Shown here: positions 22,857 to 34,330 of the stretch, one piece after another
How the letters are laid out: each line of letters begins with the position of its first letter
Numbering within the stretch: position 1 is the stretch's first letter
DNA from: Achatina immaculata
Lineage: Eukaryota; Mollusca; Gastropoda; Stylommatophora; Achatinidae
Assembly: GCA_009760885.1 (NCBI GenBank)
Contig: CM019702.1
Location: 49,771,925-49,835,924 of the forward strand
DNA length: 64,000 nt
Reading direction: 5' to 3'
Notes under the pieces: generated by a model
The model's database searches: none
Seen by the model: the letters and a program-made list of their open reading frames with translations, nothing else
Told to the model about the DNA's origin: nothing
Made by a program: the position numbers and the translations under genes

Positions 22857-23040
22857 CTCTCTCTCTCTCTGAACCTTAAGTGCCCAGGGCACATGGGGCT
22901 TCCTCAAGGGTTTTCCACAAATGCCTGTCCTTCGCCTTTTTTTCTGCTCTTGCCCAGGTGAGCCCTCTATTGCTCAACATCCTTTCTGTTGTTCTTCTCC
23001 ATGTCTCTTTTGGTCAGAGGAAATATACTGGCCATTAAAT
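22857..23040 (-). pseudogene. LINE ORF2 C-terminal fragment
   Basis: The minus strand reads KRDMEKNNRKDVEQ, then LSNRGLTWARAEKKAKDRHLWKTLEEAPCALGT (22985-22875). This is a typical molluscan LINE C-terminal end with the TWxxAxxxAxDRxxWxxxxxAPCA pattern. The 3' side carries a (GA)n-type tail, seen as (CT)n at 22857-22872. Only about 60 codons remain. Confidence 0.6.
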
Positions 23041-23655
23041 TGACGATGTTTATAACTAAGGGTTTTTTTCCTCCCCTGAGGAGATTATCACAAATTAGTC
23101 TATCTTGCTTTTGGGTCCTCTTGTGAAACCTTGTACATATGTTTCCTTTCATGTTGTATTATAAGTAATTATCATTTCGCTTTATCATGTATGCATTGCA
23201 TTTTGTTTTATTATATGATAATATAGTGTTATTGATGTTATATGATGTGTTGTTATTCCTGTCATATGATGTATTGTATACTGATGTATTTTCATTTATA
23301 TTTTGACGTGTGGAGTTTTTTGTGAGATTTTATGTCGTCCGTGTATTTTGGTTTTGTCACAAAATATATTTTTCATAGATATTTGTGATTTATGCACATT
23401 TTGAGATTGCTGTCGGATGTATGAGGTAACTAGAATGGTTGGATATTTTTCTTAGGATAGTTCAGTGTATGGAAGTAAGTTTGTTTATTCTGGCTAGATT
23501 TGCAAGGGGCAAATATCTGCTGTGAGGGGGTGGGGAGAGATCTGTAACAGTATACGTGAGATAACTGCTGTGTTTTCAGAAAGGGCATTGTTGTGAGTCG
23601 CTGTGTGAACTTTCTCGTGCGCGGTAGAGGCCCGTGACGCGGGCTGAGCACCCCG
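23041..23655. other. No gene seen
   Basis: T-rich, with repeated GATGTTATATGATGT-type short motifs around 23215-23280. No frame is supported. Confidence 0.4.
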
Positions 23656-23657
23656 TG

Positions 23658-23689
23658 ACAGGGGGGGGGGGGAATTGTGAAACGAAGGC

Positions 23690-23730
<41 letters not shown>
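23658..23730. repeat. Poly-G tract and (GA)n microsatellite
   Basis: A run of about 13 G near 23660-23672, then a (GA)n run of about 35 bp at 23694-23729. Confidence 0.9.
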
Positions 23731-23732
<2 letters not shown>

Positions 23733-24164
23733 ACGTTTGGATGTGAAACAGAGAAGTATATTTTTTTGTATCATCCTCTCGTGAAAATGGATGTCGCTGT
23801 CGTGAAGATGGATGTTGTATTGTTTCTGGAGTCTTGGATGGATGAAAGGACACGCAATGTGGCAGGGGCAACCTGCCAGCTGTCAAGATATCGTCATTCT
23901 CATTCGTGTGTACTAAGATTCATCAATAAACTCAGTATCAATGTGATAAGACTTGCTTGAGATCTGTGCCTGTTGTTGCTAATGTGTGGCTAGTAAGAGC
24001 CTGGTAGTGGAGTATAGCTGGACTCAGCGGATAGCTAACCCAGCATCATTCAGAAAATCACGGCCTTAAGTAAAAATCTCTACCTCACAGTAAATAGATT
24101 TAAGATAAAAAGGAATCAGTAGCACTAAAAAGAAGAAATATTGATTCAACTGGTTCCGTGCCCT
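23731..24164. other. No gene seen
   Basis: The plus-strand frame 23766-23960 includes a repeated GTGAAGATGGATGT motif and no domain. Confidence 0.4.
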
Positions 24165-24367
24165 GGCACATACTACTTCAATTACCTTATGAGCAGTAGA
24201 TTGTTTGAACTGTGAATTTCAGCTGTAGGTGGAGACACAGTACATAAGCTGAACTAGACAACAGTAAGCAACTCGTAGATGACTGTGCCAGAGACAGAGC
24301 AACATAGTTAACCAAGATCTTATTACACTTTCCCTTGTTGCCCCATGGAAACAAACGCGTCAAATAA

Positions 24368-24612
24368 CAAGGAGAACGCTTCATTCATTCATTCATTCAT
24401 TCAATCATTTGCATGTCCTTTGCCGAACTTTGCCTTCCTAACAGCATTCCTGTACACTCTCGGTTGTTTGCAAGATGGCCTGCTGCTGATGCATCCATTT
24501 GCAAATCATCAACGATGTCTTACAGCCATCTTCGCCTTGGTCTTCCTCTCTTTCTTTTTCCCATTATATACCCTTCCAAGACGGTCTTCTGTAGATTATC
24601 ATGATGGCTTAC
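24368..24612 (-). mobile_element. LINE 3' end insertion with (GAAT)n tail
   Basis: The minus strand reads a basic IMGKRKRGRPRRRWL block, then DIVDDLQMDASAAGHLANN and LLGRQSSAKDMQM, ending in the (GAAT)n tail seen as (ATTC)n at 24372-24396. This is the C-terminus of the same LINE family as 14310-14960. The inverted duplicate near 34120 shows uninterrupted flanks. A target-site duplication is not clear. Confidence 0.7.
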
Positions 24613-24788
24613 TCGCAGAAAATTAGATGAACACAGCATAGCTTGTTATCCTTCGAAATACAAAGCACTGAAAACATATTACAGTATAGCTGAGTGAGTA
24701 GGTATCGAAAAGAAAGTGCTCAAAAAAGACCGTAATGAAAACGAAAGTGTTGAACCGAAAGGCGTATATATCACAGCCCAGCGGTAAA

Positions 24789-25070
24789 TACATTGCTAAA
24801 GCCGAATTGGGAAGACTGATGGAGAGTCAAGAGCGAGAATGGAAGAGTAATGTAACTGAGAAGCAACTGCTAGAGCTAGGATAAATTAAGGGTGCTGGTA
24901 GGAAATCTGAACTGTGTGGCAGGAAACGAATCGTAAAGAACCAACACTTGATGGGAACTATTAGCACAAACACTCTTGGATGGATGATGCGGCATGCGGC
25001 GGGGCATATATGGGGGCTGTCCTGAACGCAATGACGCTGGAATTTGATTTTGAAGCTTTGAACATTTGAA
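24789..25070 (+). mobile_element. LINE tail with RNase H-type ORF end, 12-bp TSD
   Basis: Matches the distal part of the RNase H relic at 39880-40800 (minus): blocks GGTAGGAAATCTGAACTGTG and ACTTGATGGGAACTATTAGC correspond to near-identical blocks there. Flanked by CCCAGCGGTAAA at 24777-24788 and 25071-25082. The inverted duplicate near 33945-33960 has one copy of this target and no insert. The copy at about 57525-57630 retains the right part and flank, so this insertion predates that duplication. Confidence 0.75.
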
Positions 25071-25255
25071 CCCAGCGGTAAACAGGTTCACAACTCAACT
25101 ACCTCCCTTTTTGAGACGAACGTAGCAGAAGTCCATGTCAACACTCTTCAAAGAAAAATTAAAATTTAATGAGAGAAATCTCAAACAAACTGCAACGTTC
25201 TTTGATGGATAAACGAGTAACCTCTATTAGAGTGAACAAACAAAGGAGACACTAA

Positions 25256-26062
25256 TTGAATATCAGTGGTTTTAATGAAAAAACGAATTTAGTCCTAAAA
25301 ATATTCAATGAAAATATTCAACATACGCTGTCAATGTCAGATAGACGATTCGTTTCAAAACATGTCTATTACGTTTCTATATGTCTTAAAATATGAATAA
25401 TGTAGAATGTAGTCGATATCTCAGTGTTCTTTGTTGCCAGTTGTGACTGACAATATTAATAGAATAAACATGAGAGCGAAACGTATGGCACCTCCAGAAC
25501 TGCGAAACAAGCATACCAGCAAGATCTAACACTATTTGGTAGTTAATAACTGAAAAGGAATTCACACGATGTTTTTTGACATGTTTCAAGTTCTATTCTT
25601 CAAAAACGACTAATGTAAGCATTTTTTTGTGTCTGATTGCCAAAGTTCTTTATATTCTGACTGCGTACTAGAATGTTTATACATCTTTAATTATATTATC
25701 ATGCTACAAATGTGCTCGCTGTGATGACACATTATTTTAAATTGTCATATATAACTTATATTAGAAACTCTAAGTACTGTTTCACGTTCATAGAGTGCGT
25801 CAATAATTTATAATACATCTTATTTATTCTTTAAAATTATGAGAGATTTTCTTCTAAAAGTGTTGAAAACTATTTTTTTTTTACAGATCTACCCCACGCA
25901 TTTTGCTTTCACAGATTACCTGAAAGGGAAAAACAGCTGAATCAAATTTATTTCTGTCTTTGTTGTGGCAGAAGTATTACCATACTTCTTTAAATCTATT
26001 CGTATTTACATTTACTGGCATAGTGAAGATGTTGTGTAGCAAAACGGCTTTCAGTATGTGGA
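25256..26062. repeat. Left arm of long inverted repeat
   Basis: The reverse complement aligns with 27312-28062 across its whole length. Examples: ATCTACCCCACGCATTTTGC near 25890 against GCAAACAAAATGCGTGAGGTAGAT near 27460; GTCGATATCTCAGTG near 25411 against CGACTACATTC near 27902; TGTTGTGTAGCAAAACGGC near 26031 against the complement near 27326. The arms are diverged but continuous, with small indels. Confidence 0.8.
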
Positions 26063-27311
26063 TTATGATCCATCAATAAAAGCATCAGGACACTATTAAC
26101 ATCACAGCAGGCAACAAGTCTGGTTTCTGTTTAAAAAAAATATAGTAACTCTTTCTACCTGTTCCTGTACAGTGTTATATTTTCTTTCATGAGATTTCAC
26201 GGCTGAAACCTCGATGCAGGAGTTTGGTGTCATTTTTATGTATGCTTCATTGACTTTGTTGCCGTAAATTTACTGTTATTCTCGCATTCATTTGTTGCAA
26301 ATGATTCATTAGTTCTATTAACATTATAAAATGTTAAGTGCCTGTAATTTCAAAGTAAAATAAGAAACCATTTGCCATATATGCATTATTATTGTTTTTT
26401 TTAACTTTTCTTTACTATCGATGGTGTTTAATACTAGATCGAAATTTATTTTTAAAAACTTAAACAGGGTAGACATTAATTTCAAAATAATGTCAAACAA
26501 AACTCGAAAAAGTCTTAGTACGGGAAGCAACATTGAGTTGCCGTTGTCATCGCCTGAAAAGTGTTACAGAAATTATTTTAAGCCACCAGCTACAGTTCTT
26601 TTCACAATTAGAGGGCAAAACAATGGGGAAAATTGATCGATTTTAAATGACGGAGCAGTAAAGAAATGTAAAACAATTGTTAACAACGCCCTCTTCAACA
26701 ATAAATCCACTAAATGTACAAGTTCCAGTCTGTGCTGAAATTGATTGTTAAAATGATTTTTTTATGACCTAGATAGTGTTATTTTCTGTGTTAGATGCAC
26801 ACTTTAACAATTGAAAGTATGACTTCCAGTGTTAGCAAAAACTGAACTTTTAAATATTTGTACACAAACAAGCGGCACTTCTCTAAAATACTGCTCACAT
26901 AAAAAAGAAAAAAAAAAGAAAAGAAGGTAAACGTAATAGATTTAGAAGTCTGCAAAATTCTGCAGACAAATAGTTGTGGAAACATTCCAAGTGTTTGCTA
27001 AATAATAATCAATTTCTTGTATGAGAATGTGTCCACACCTCAAGCTCCCCTCCCCCTTTTCACAAACTCACTCAATTATTTATCATACATAAGAGGCCAT
27101 CTTGGTCTTTTTGTTTTAGTGGTCTTTTTTTCTTTTAGTCTTTCTCTTTTAAATAACACTGGGTAACATAAAGAATTGTTTCCAGCCTTAAAATGTTCAA
27201 TTCTTATAAACTTCTGATATAAGACAAACGAAAATGACATTTATAACTCTTAGCTTTCAACGTCGCGATGTAGCTTTCTGTATAACTGTGAGAAGTACCC
27301 ACTGGAAGGTG
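26063..27311. other. Loop of the long inverted repeat, no gene recognised
   Basis: AT-rich. The frames 26421-26636 (+, includes KSLSTGSNIELPLSSPEK) and 26985-26791 (-) have no recognisable domain, and both have counterparts with stops in the copy at 58.15-58.7 kb. No transposase was found. Confidence 0.5.
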
Positions 27312-28062
27312 GTCAGGAAAGCTGTTTTGCTACACAACATGTTCAGCATACCCTAAATGTAAATAAGAATAGTTTTAAATGTTGTATAGTAATATTTATA
27401 TAAAAACAAACACTGAAATACATTTAATTCAGGTGTTATCTCTTTCAGGTAATCTGTGCAAACAAAATGCGTGAGGTAGATCTTCTGTATAGGCTGTAAT
27501 TTTCAACAGTTTAGGAAAAAATCTCTCATAATTTTAAATTACATTTAACACTTATTGTCAGTTCTTGACGCACGTTATGGAAATGAAATAAAACTTTGGG
27601 CTTCTATTGTGAGTTATATATAACAATTCAGACTAACGCGTCATCATTTTAGCATGATAACAAATGAAAGAAATGTATAAAAAATATCTCTAACAGAGAT
27701 AAATACTTACATTACAGGTTTCTAAAGAAGTAGTTCTTGAAATATATCTGAAGACATTATGTGAGTTCGTTTTCTGGCTCGGATGTGCCAGAGTGTCAGA
27801 TCTTGCTAGTATGGTTGTCTGGAGGTGCCACACTTTTCGTTCTCAAGTTTACTCTATTAAATTTTCCAGTCACATCTGGCAACATAGACCACTGGTGGTA
27901 TCGACTACATTCTACATTATTCACATTATAATATACATAGAAATGTAAGTTTGGAAACAAATCAATTATCTGAGTTTGACAGTGTAAGTTCAATATTGTA
28001 TATTGAACATTGTATATGTCATGGACTAAATACGTTATTACATTAAAGTTATTGACAATCAT
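27312..28062. repeat. Right arm of long inverted repeat
   Basis: Pairs with 25256-26062. A diverged second copy of this arm is at about 60275-60640. The outer edge is near GGACTAAATACGTTATTACATTAAA (28022), which matches the outer edge of the left arm. Confidence 0.8.
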
Positions 28063-28169
28063 TTGTCGTATCCTTTCTTTATTCTCTCTGATATATGTGA
28101 AAAAATATCTTCAGCAGAAACAGGACGATCCTTACATCAAAACAAATATCACAGCGACTGTGATTACGT

Positions 28170-28445
28170 ATCGAGGCCCTTGAAATGTGGATATACAGAA
28201 GAATAGGGCGTATCGCATTGACAGAAAAGAAAACAGACAACAAAGTGTTGAACCAACTAGAAGTGAAAAGAGAAATAATGAAAATCATAACAACAAGATG
28301 GCTAAGGCACTTTGAGCATGTCAAGAGCCACAATACTTTAGTGAAGTCCCTTCTAGAAGACAAGAAGGAAAGGAAAATAACAAGAGTGCGACACGATATT
28401 GATTTGTGGACAACACCAAGAGACAAACATCCCCTGGAACAACTG
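28170..28445 (+). pseudogene. LINE ORF2 C-terminal fragment
   Basis: The open frame 28185-28451 reads MWIYRRIGRIALTEKKTDNK, VLNQLEVKREIMKIITTRWL, RHFEHVKSHNTLVKSLLEDK and RHDIDLWTTPRD. This is the RRxxRISWxxxxTNxxVL to GHVxRH to basic linker pattern found at the end of RTE-like ORF2 proteins. A more decayed copy is at 60815-61080 within the duplicate region. The RT is absent. Confidence 0.65.
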
Positions 28446-29400
28446 TGTTAAGAACGTATTTATATTAACATAATCTTTGTGAGACAGAGAACATCAGATC
28501 TGATTGCTTAAACTCCCTGACCTACTTCTGAACTCCAGAAACCTGTAACAATCAACAATAATTGTAACTGTTATTTTTACAAAATGTAATATCAGGTTGG
28601 TGGATGGATAGAGACATGGAGAACCCCTGCAGGGAAGAGAAAAATCTGATGTGAAATTAATGAATTCAGGACGTGACAAGCCTATAGTTCTCTACAACTG
28701 TGGCTATCAGAATGAGGTACAGAAAACAGAGTCAGCAGACTATAGGTGGCGGCGAATGGATATCGCTGAAGCAATCATCGGATTCCTCATCCCAAAGTCG
28801 CAGTCTCTGTGGAACAGTCTCAAACCTGTCTGGATACCCTGTGTTGCACACTGGGTTTGACGTGGAGACGGGGTGTAAGTACAGCCACCAGAGGTTGGAA
28901 AACAAAGTTTTGGCCAGGCCAGCCTACGAGCAAGACCACTGTCTGCCCTAACAAAGAAAGGTGCTGAAGTTGGAGGTACCTAGCCAAAAGGCGCATCGCA
29001 AAAATCAGGCTTTATCTTTAATGAAATGTCAGTATCTGCAGTTTCTAACATGGTGCTCGCCCTGTGATGGCTAACCAAGCAGAGATAGTGCGGTGTCCCC
29101 TTTCTCGAAAGGGTCAACTCTATGCTACCGGACGTCCTCTCAGTTCGTTTTGTGGACCCAGGAGACATGAGAGTAGAGCTACTGGCCAGAAGATACAGTA
29201 GCAGCAAACTGACGAAAAGCAAGAACTTAAAATAATGAAATGGAATGCTGAGGATGTTAGCAGTGTTAAAATTGGCTATAACAAAAAGCTGGAGTTAGAG
29301 AACATACTCTGTGCAAAGCAGGTAAGTATATACTGCAAACACCTAACCAAAGATGCCGCCTTTAAAATTCAGAGGCTACCAGTTCTTCAGATCAGACCGA
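28446..29400. other. Duplicated non-coding sequence, no gene seen
   Basis: About 28446-28870 aligns with 61075-61470, just upstream of the intact receptor. Beyond 28870 the two copies diverge and no receptor sequence is present here. Confidence 0.5.
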
Positions 29401-29610
29401 CAGGACAGAATAAAAGGAGGAGTACTCACACAGGACAGAATAAAAGGAGGAGTACTCACACAGGACAGAATAAAAGGAGGAGTACTCACACAGGACAGAA
29501 TAAAAGGAGTAGTACTCACACAGGACAGAATAAAATGAGGAGTACTCACACAGGACAGAATAAAAGGAGGAGTACTCACACAGGACGGAATAAAAGGAGG
29601 AGTACTCACA
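29401..29610. repeat. 30-bp tandem array, exactly 7 units
   Basis: The unit CAGGACAGAATAAAAGGAGG plus AGTACTCACA repeats seven times with three single-base changes (units 4, 5 and 7). Because 30 is a multiple of three, several frames stay open, giving for example a TGQNKRRSTH repeat in 29235-29717 (+). This is an open-frame artefact unless a transcript is shown. Confidence 0.95.
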
Positions 29611-29689
29611 CTTTTTATCAACAATATCAGTGCATGTCAGGTGGGAGTGTACATGAAAGAACCGAAATACCAGATTTTACATCCTACAT

Positions 29690-31690
29690 CCTTCCCGTGC
29701 CGTTAAAGGTCACATAGGGCTCGCATGATAGTTTGCCAAGTTTTCTTATTTTCGGCTAGCTTTTCAACCTCATCAACGGATGTTATGCCGACTAAACTGG
29801 CCTCTCTTAACGATATCCTCTTTAGGGTTTCATGTGGTCGACCTCTTTTTATGTTATGTTTCTGTTATGTTCCATTTGACACCCTTTTTAGAGTCTCTGA
29901 TTGTTTCTTCTCATCACATGACGACATATGTCCATCTTCTTTTTTTTGGATCACCCATGAGATAGGTTGTTGATCGCTCATCTGTCTTATTTCTGAGTAG
30001 TTATTGAATTCGTTCCACTTTATACCGAGTATTTTCCTTAGGTATTTGTTTTAAAAAGTGTATAATTTGTTGTCAATTTCTTTAGTTGTTTTCAAGCTTT
30101 CACATACATAAAAGGGGCGTATATTACATTTGAATTGAATAATCTTAATTTGGTTTTTGTGCTTATAACTTTTAGTGCATTAAGTTCTCAAAATTCTTGA
30201 AGGTCAATGCTGCTTTTGTAATTCTAATTCCAACTTCCTTTCTGGTGTCACCATCCTGGTCTATGTAGCTGCCGAGATATGCAAATTGATTTACTTCTTC
30301 AACAGCTGTCCTTCTACGTAATTTTCCTTCGTGATTAATGAGAAGTTCCATTATTTTTGTTTTTTCCTTGTTAATTTCAAGTCCTATTTTACTAGCCAGT
30401 AAAGACATGGTATCTGTTTTTTCTTGCATCGATTTCTCATTTTTACTGATAAGAGTTATGTCACCTACAAAATCAAGATTTCTAGTTTAGTCCCATGTAC
30501 CCAATCAATGCCCGTTTTACCTGTGCAGCATGTTTTCATTATGAAGTTTATGGCAATTCCAAAAAGCAAGGGAAATACGAGTAATATACATCCTTCTTTC
30601 CCGCCTCTTTCAGTCTGGAACCATTCACTCATCTCTTCTCCGGTGTTGACTGCACAAACATATCCATTGTAGAGATCCTTAATGATGTTGACAATTTTAA
30701 ATGTTATTCCATATATTGTTAAAATTCTCCACAATGAATCTCTGCGTATGTTATTAAATGCCTTTTGAAAGTCTATGAAGTTCAGGATCAATGTTTTTTG
30801 CTTTTCAATATGTTCTTCAAGTATTATTCTTAGAGTAAAGATCTGGTCGTAACAGCTTCTCCCTTTTCAAATCCTTCTTGTTCTTCTCTCATTGCGGTAT
30901 CCACTATATCTTTAATTCTATTCAGAATAACTTTGCAGAATACTCTTAACACAACTGATAGTAATGTTACTCCTCTCTAGTTATTGCAGTCGCTAGGGTT
31001 GCCTTTTGTGGTATTTTAACAATGATTCCTTTTGTGCCATTTAGAAGGGACCTTTTATTCTTTCAAAACTTTATTAAACTTTCTCCGTATTTGGTTAATG
31101 TTGTAACTGTTAATAGATTTTAACATTTCGGCTGTTATTTATCTTCACCTGCAGCTTTGTTGTTAGCCATTAGAATCACTACTGTTTCACTTGCATTCAG
31201 TGTAGCTTCATCTAGGTTGACATTTATTTGTGATAATGATAAATCAGTTTCAAGATTTATTAATTCATTTGGGTGTAGTAGATTACGTATTTCTTGAAGT
31301 GTTCGGCCCATCTTTGCTTTTGGTATTCACATGATGTTAATAGGGTGCTAGTTTTGCTAAAGGTTGGTCTTTCTTTGGATGTAATAGTACCTGTTAGCCT
31401 CTTTTATATAGAGTTTTGCTGTCTCCTGTTTTTGCTGCCTTCTCCGCTTCTTTCACCATATTGTCCATGTATTCTATTGTATCTCTTCTAGTTGAAATTT
31501 TTACTTTATTGTCTAGTTCTTTGTATGTTGATTTCGCAAAATCTTTTCCAAGATCTGTCTTTACATTCAACATGGCTAGTTTGTCTGCTCATTTTTCATG
31601 TATATATTTCCATGTGTTATCCGATATCCATGCTTTTCTACTTGTTTGTTTTTGCAGTCCAGCACTTGCTTTAATGAATACCAGACGACC
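29690..31690 (-). pseudogene. RTE LINE relic, copy 2
   Basis: Minus-strand relic of the same family as 37765-39672, aligned along its length. Best segments: 30791-30465 (LNFIDFQKAFNNIRRDSLWR, then LYNGYVCAVNTGEEMSEWFQ) and 30429-30172 (MQEKTDTMSLLASKIGLEIN, then NQFAYLGSYIDQDGDTRKEV). Many stops and frameshifts, including loss of the FADD block near 30480. The 3' end CATCCTTCCCGTGCCGTTAA (29689-29708, complement) is the family terminus. The 5' end extends about 100 bp further than the 37.8 kb copy (KTSRKAWISDNTW-like near 31640). Confidence 0.8.
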
Positions 31691-31834
31691 CATTAAAAAA
31701 AACTAATACAGAATTCCACCAACAAAATCTATCTATATATCTAAAATCCACCAAAGAATATAACCTATTTATTAAATATTACTGTCCTAATGACCACCTA
31801 CTTGCTCTGGAAAGATCCCACACAAAGAGAGACT

Positions 31835-33759
31835 GATGGTCTGTGGAGATTTTAACAGCCATTCCCAGAGCTGGGGCTATGACCACATAGACAAGAGGGG
31901 AGAGAAAATTGAGAAATGGCAGGATGATACTGGGCTTCTCCTGATAAAGCAGCTATTGGATCCCCCAACATTTTACTCAAGGGCTTGGCGTACAACCTCA
32001 ATAAAGATCTGGCATTCCACTCTCCAGACCTGAAGTGAAACTTTACACGCAAAATTGGAAAACAACTTTCAGGCAGCGACTATCGATCAGTCTTCCTGAC
32101 AACAGAAAATGAACTCATTAACATCAATAGCTCTCTCCCCAGACTGAACTATAAAAAAGAACAAACTGCACAATGTACAGAAAACTTACATGTATCCTAC
32201 TGGGACAGCTGTACATGGAAGGCAGGGATATTAATAGCATTGTGAAGGAATTCAATGCTTACATTCTTCAGGCCGCCCATAAAACCATTCCCAGAACAGC
32301 TCGTAGGAATTATAAAGCATATTGGTCTATTGAACTGTGAAAATTGCTTGATGACGTGGAAACAGCTCAAAACCAAGCAGAAACCAGACCGTACCAAGAA
32401 CAACAAAATTAGAACATGCTAAGGCCACATTTCAGAGATCTAAGCCTCAAACCAGACGTGAAAATTGACGAAAGAAAGCAGAATCCCTAAACTCTGAAAA
32501 GGATTGAAAGAAACTGTGAAACTAATCAAACAGTTGATGATAGCAATGGAAGTAGTACAAAGATTGCACTAATAGAAGATGGGGAAAACCCTTACGGGAA
32601 AGCAGGTAGCATCACCTTGCTCACATGTACACACAAGACTGAAACATTCATATCCATGCAAAAATACTGTGTAAAATGCGCAGTGACCCACACAAAGAAG
32701 AGAAAAAAATGCAGAAAACTGGAAATCATCGATACACCAATCACGCGCAGCGAGTTAGACCTAGCAGTCAGTAAACTGAAACCAAGGAAATCATCGGGTC
32801 CAAGTGAAGTATCCAATGAAATGATCAAGAACCTGGGAGTGCCAGCATTTGGAAAGATGTTGGATATTTTCAATACGTGTTGGAGCACAGAACAGGTACG
32901 TTACCACAAATCTAGAAGGAAGCAAGCAGGGTACCAAGGTTCAAGTCAAGGAAAACAGTGATACAGTCTTCACCTACAGGCTAATCAGCATAAACAGCTG
33001 CCTCTGCAAAACGATGGAACGTATCATTGAACGGAGGCTAAAATGGTACCTAGTGACCGAAAACCTCGCTCCACAACACGCAGGTTTTAGACAGTACTAC
33101 CGTACAGAAATTCAGGTGACATATCTCTCTTGGGAGAGACATGTCACTTGAGCCAAAAATTGACTAACTACATAGATTAACCTTGCAGTGGATTGAACAC
33201 TGTGGGATACCAGGCAATGAGAAATCTGACCTTCTGGCTAAAAATGGCACTGAAATGCAGCAACAAGACATACTGATCACCTATAATCAGAGGAAAACGT
33301 GATAAAACCTACAGGCAGCCGCAAACATCACCACATGATGACTATTACATGCTAAACAGAAAGGAACATGTCACCATTTTCTGTTTCCAAAAAGGACAGA
33401 AGGGTCTCCGAAGTTTTACAGTTGGTACTACTGCTGTTTGTACATGTGCCAAGGCTACCCAAACTGTGGAAAATATCCTCTAAAACTGCACCAGCTATGA
33501 GACACTGAAAAGCAATTACTGGCACAGTAAAACAATAAAAGAGGATAAGCTCTACTGTTCTATACATGAAATACAAAAAGCAGCGAAATTTATCCAAGAG
33601 ACAGGACTGCAGATATAGACAGAAAATGCTTCGGCAGAAGAAGAAGAAAGAGAAGAAGAGATGGGCAGGGACAAGTTTGTCCAAGCGTTCTACAAAGACA
33701 AGAAACAGAGCAGGGTGGAGATTCATTGCGGTCAAACTTCCGCGGGGAGACGGCACGAA

Positions 33760-33800
<41 letters not shown>
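31835..33800 (+). pseudogene. Jockey-like LINE relic, copy 2, with (TGA)n tail
   Basis: Endonuclease end at 31836-32033 (VCGDFNSHSQSWGYDHIDKR, then LLIKQLLDPPTFYSRAW). RT N-terminal part at 32617-32961 (SELDLAVSKLKPRKSSGPSE, then ISNEMIKNLG-like) and 32960-33150 (CKTMERIIERRLKWYLVTEN, HAGFRQYYRTE). A large deletion then joins to the RNase H end (IPGNEKSDLLA-like near 33210). The Cys/His stretch follows near 33440. The 3' untranslated end contains CGGTCAAACTTCCGCGGGGA and a (TGA)n tail at 33761-33798. Same orientation and family as 1-2612. Confidence 0.75.
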
Positions 33801-33805
33801 GAAAT

Positions 33806-34330
33806 TACTCTTTTATCCATCGCAGAATGTTACAGTTTGTTTGAGATTTCTCTCAGTAAGTTTTCTTTGAAGAGTGCTGACACCGACTTCTGTTGCGGTC
33901 GCTTCAGAAAGGGGGGATAGGTGAATTGTGAACATGTTTACAGCTGGGCTGTGATATCTATTGCCTTTCGGTTCTACACATTCGTCTTCAGTAAGGATTT
34001 TTTTTTGGCACTTACGTGTCTTTTCGACACGTACCCATTCAACTATACTGTAATATGTTTCTATTGCTTTGCATTTTCGAAGTAATGCTGTGCTCTATCA
34101 TTTTTCTGTGAGTAAGCCTCGCTGTTTGTTATATGACGCATTTGTTTCCATGGCGCATCAAGGGAAAGTATAAAAAGATCTTTGTTTAATGTTTTTCTAC
34201 CTCTGAAACTGTCATCTATGAGTTGCTTACTGTTGTCTCGTTCAGCTTATGTACTGTGTCTTCACCTACAGCTGATATGCACAGCTCAAACGTTCTACTA
34301 CTCATAAGCAGTTCTTGGTATAAAATCTAA
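33806..34330. repeat. Inverted duplicate of 24165-25230 (empty-site copy)
   Basis: The reverse complement matches the outer parts of 24165-25230 but lacks both LINE inserts found there. It lies immediately after the (TGA)n tail of the Jockey-like relic. Confidence 0.75.

Larger units (their letters stand above)
24165..25230. repeat. Inverted duplicate of 33806-34330, with two later insertions
   Basis: The reverse complement of this stretch aligns by eye with 33806-34330 from end to end, except for two blocks present only here: 24368-24612 (LINE tail, minus) and 24789-25070 (LINE tail, plus). The 33.8-34.3 kb copy therefore preserves the pre-insertion state. The shared parts include GTGGAGACACAGTACATAAGCTGAAC near 24230 and its complement near 34250. 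Confidence 0.75.

Noticed and set aside
29376..29624. Repeat-containing minus-strand frame (STPPFILSCV repeats)
   Set aside because: Arises from the 30-bp array; several frames are open for the same reason.
33661..33920. Poly-Met and poly-Asp open frames over 33761-33798
   Set aside because: This is the (TGA)n tail of the Jockey-like relic; frames there are open by composition.
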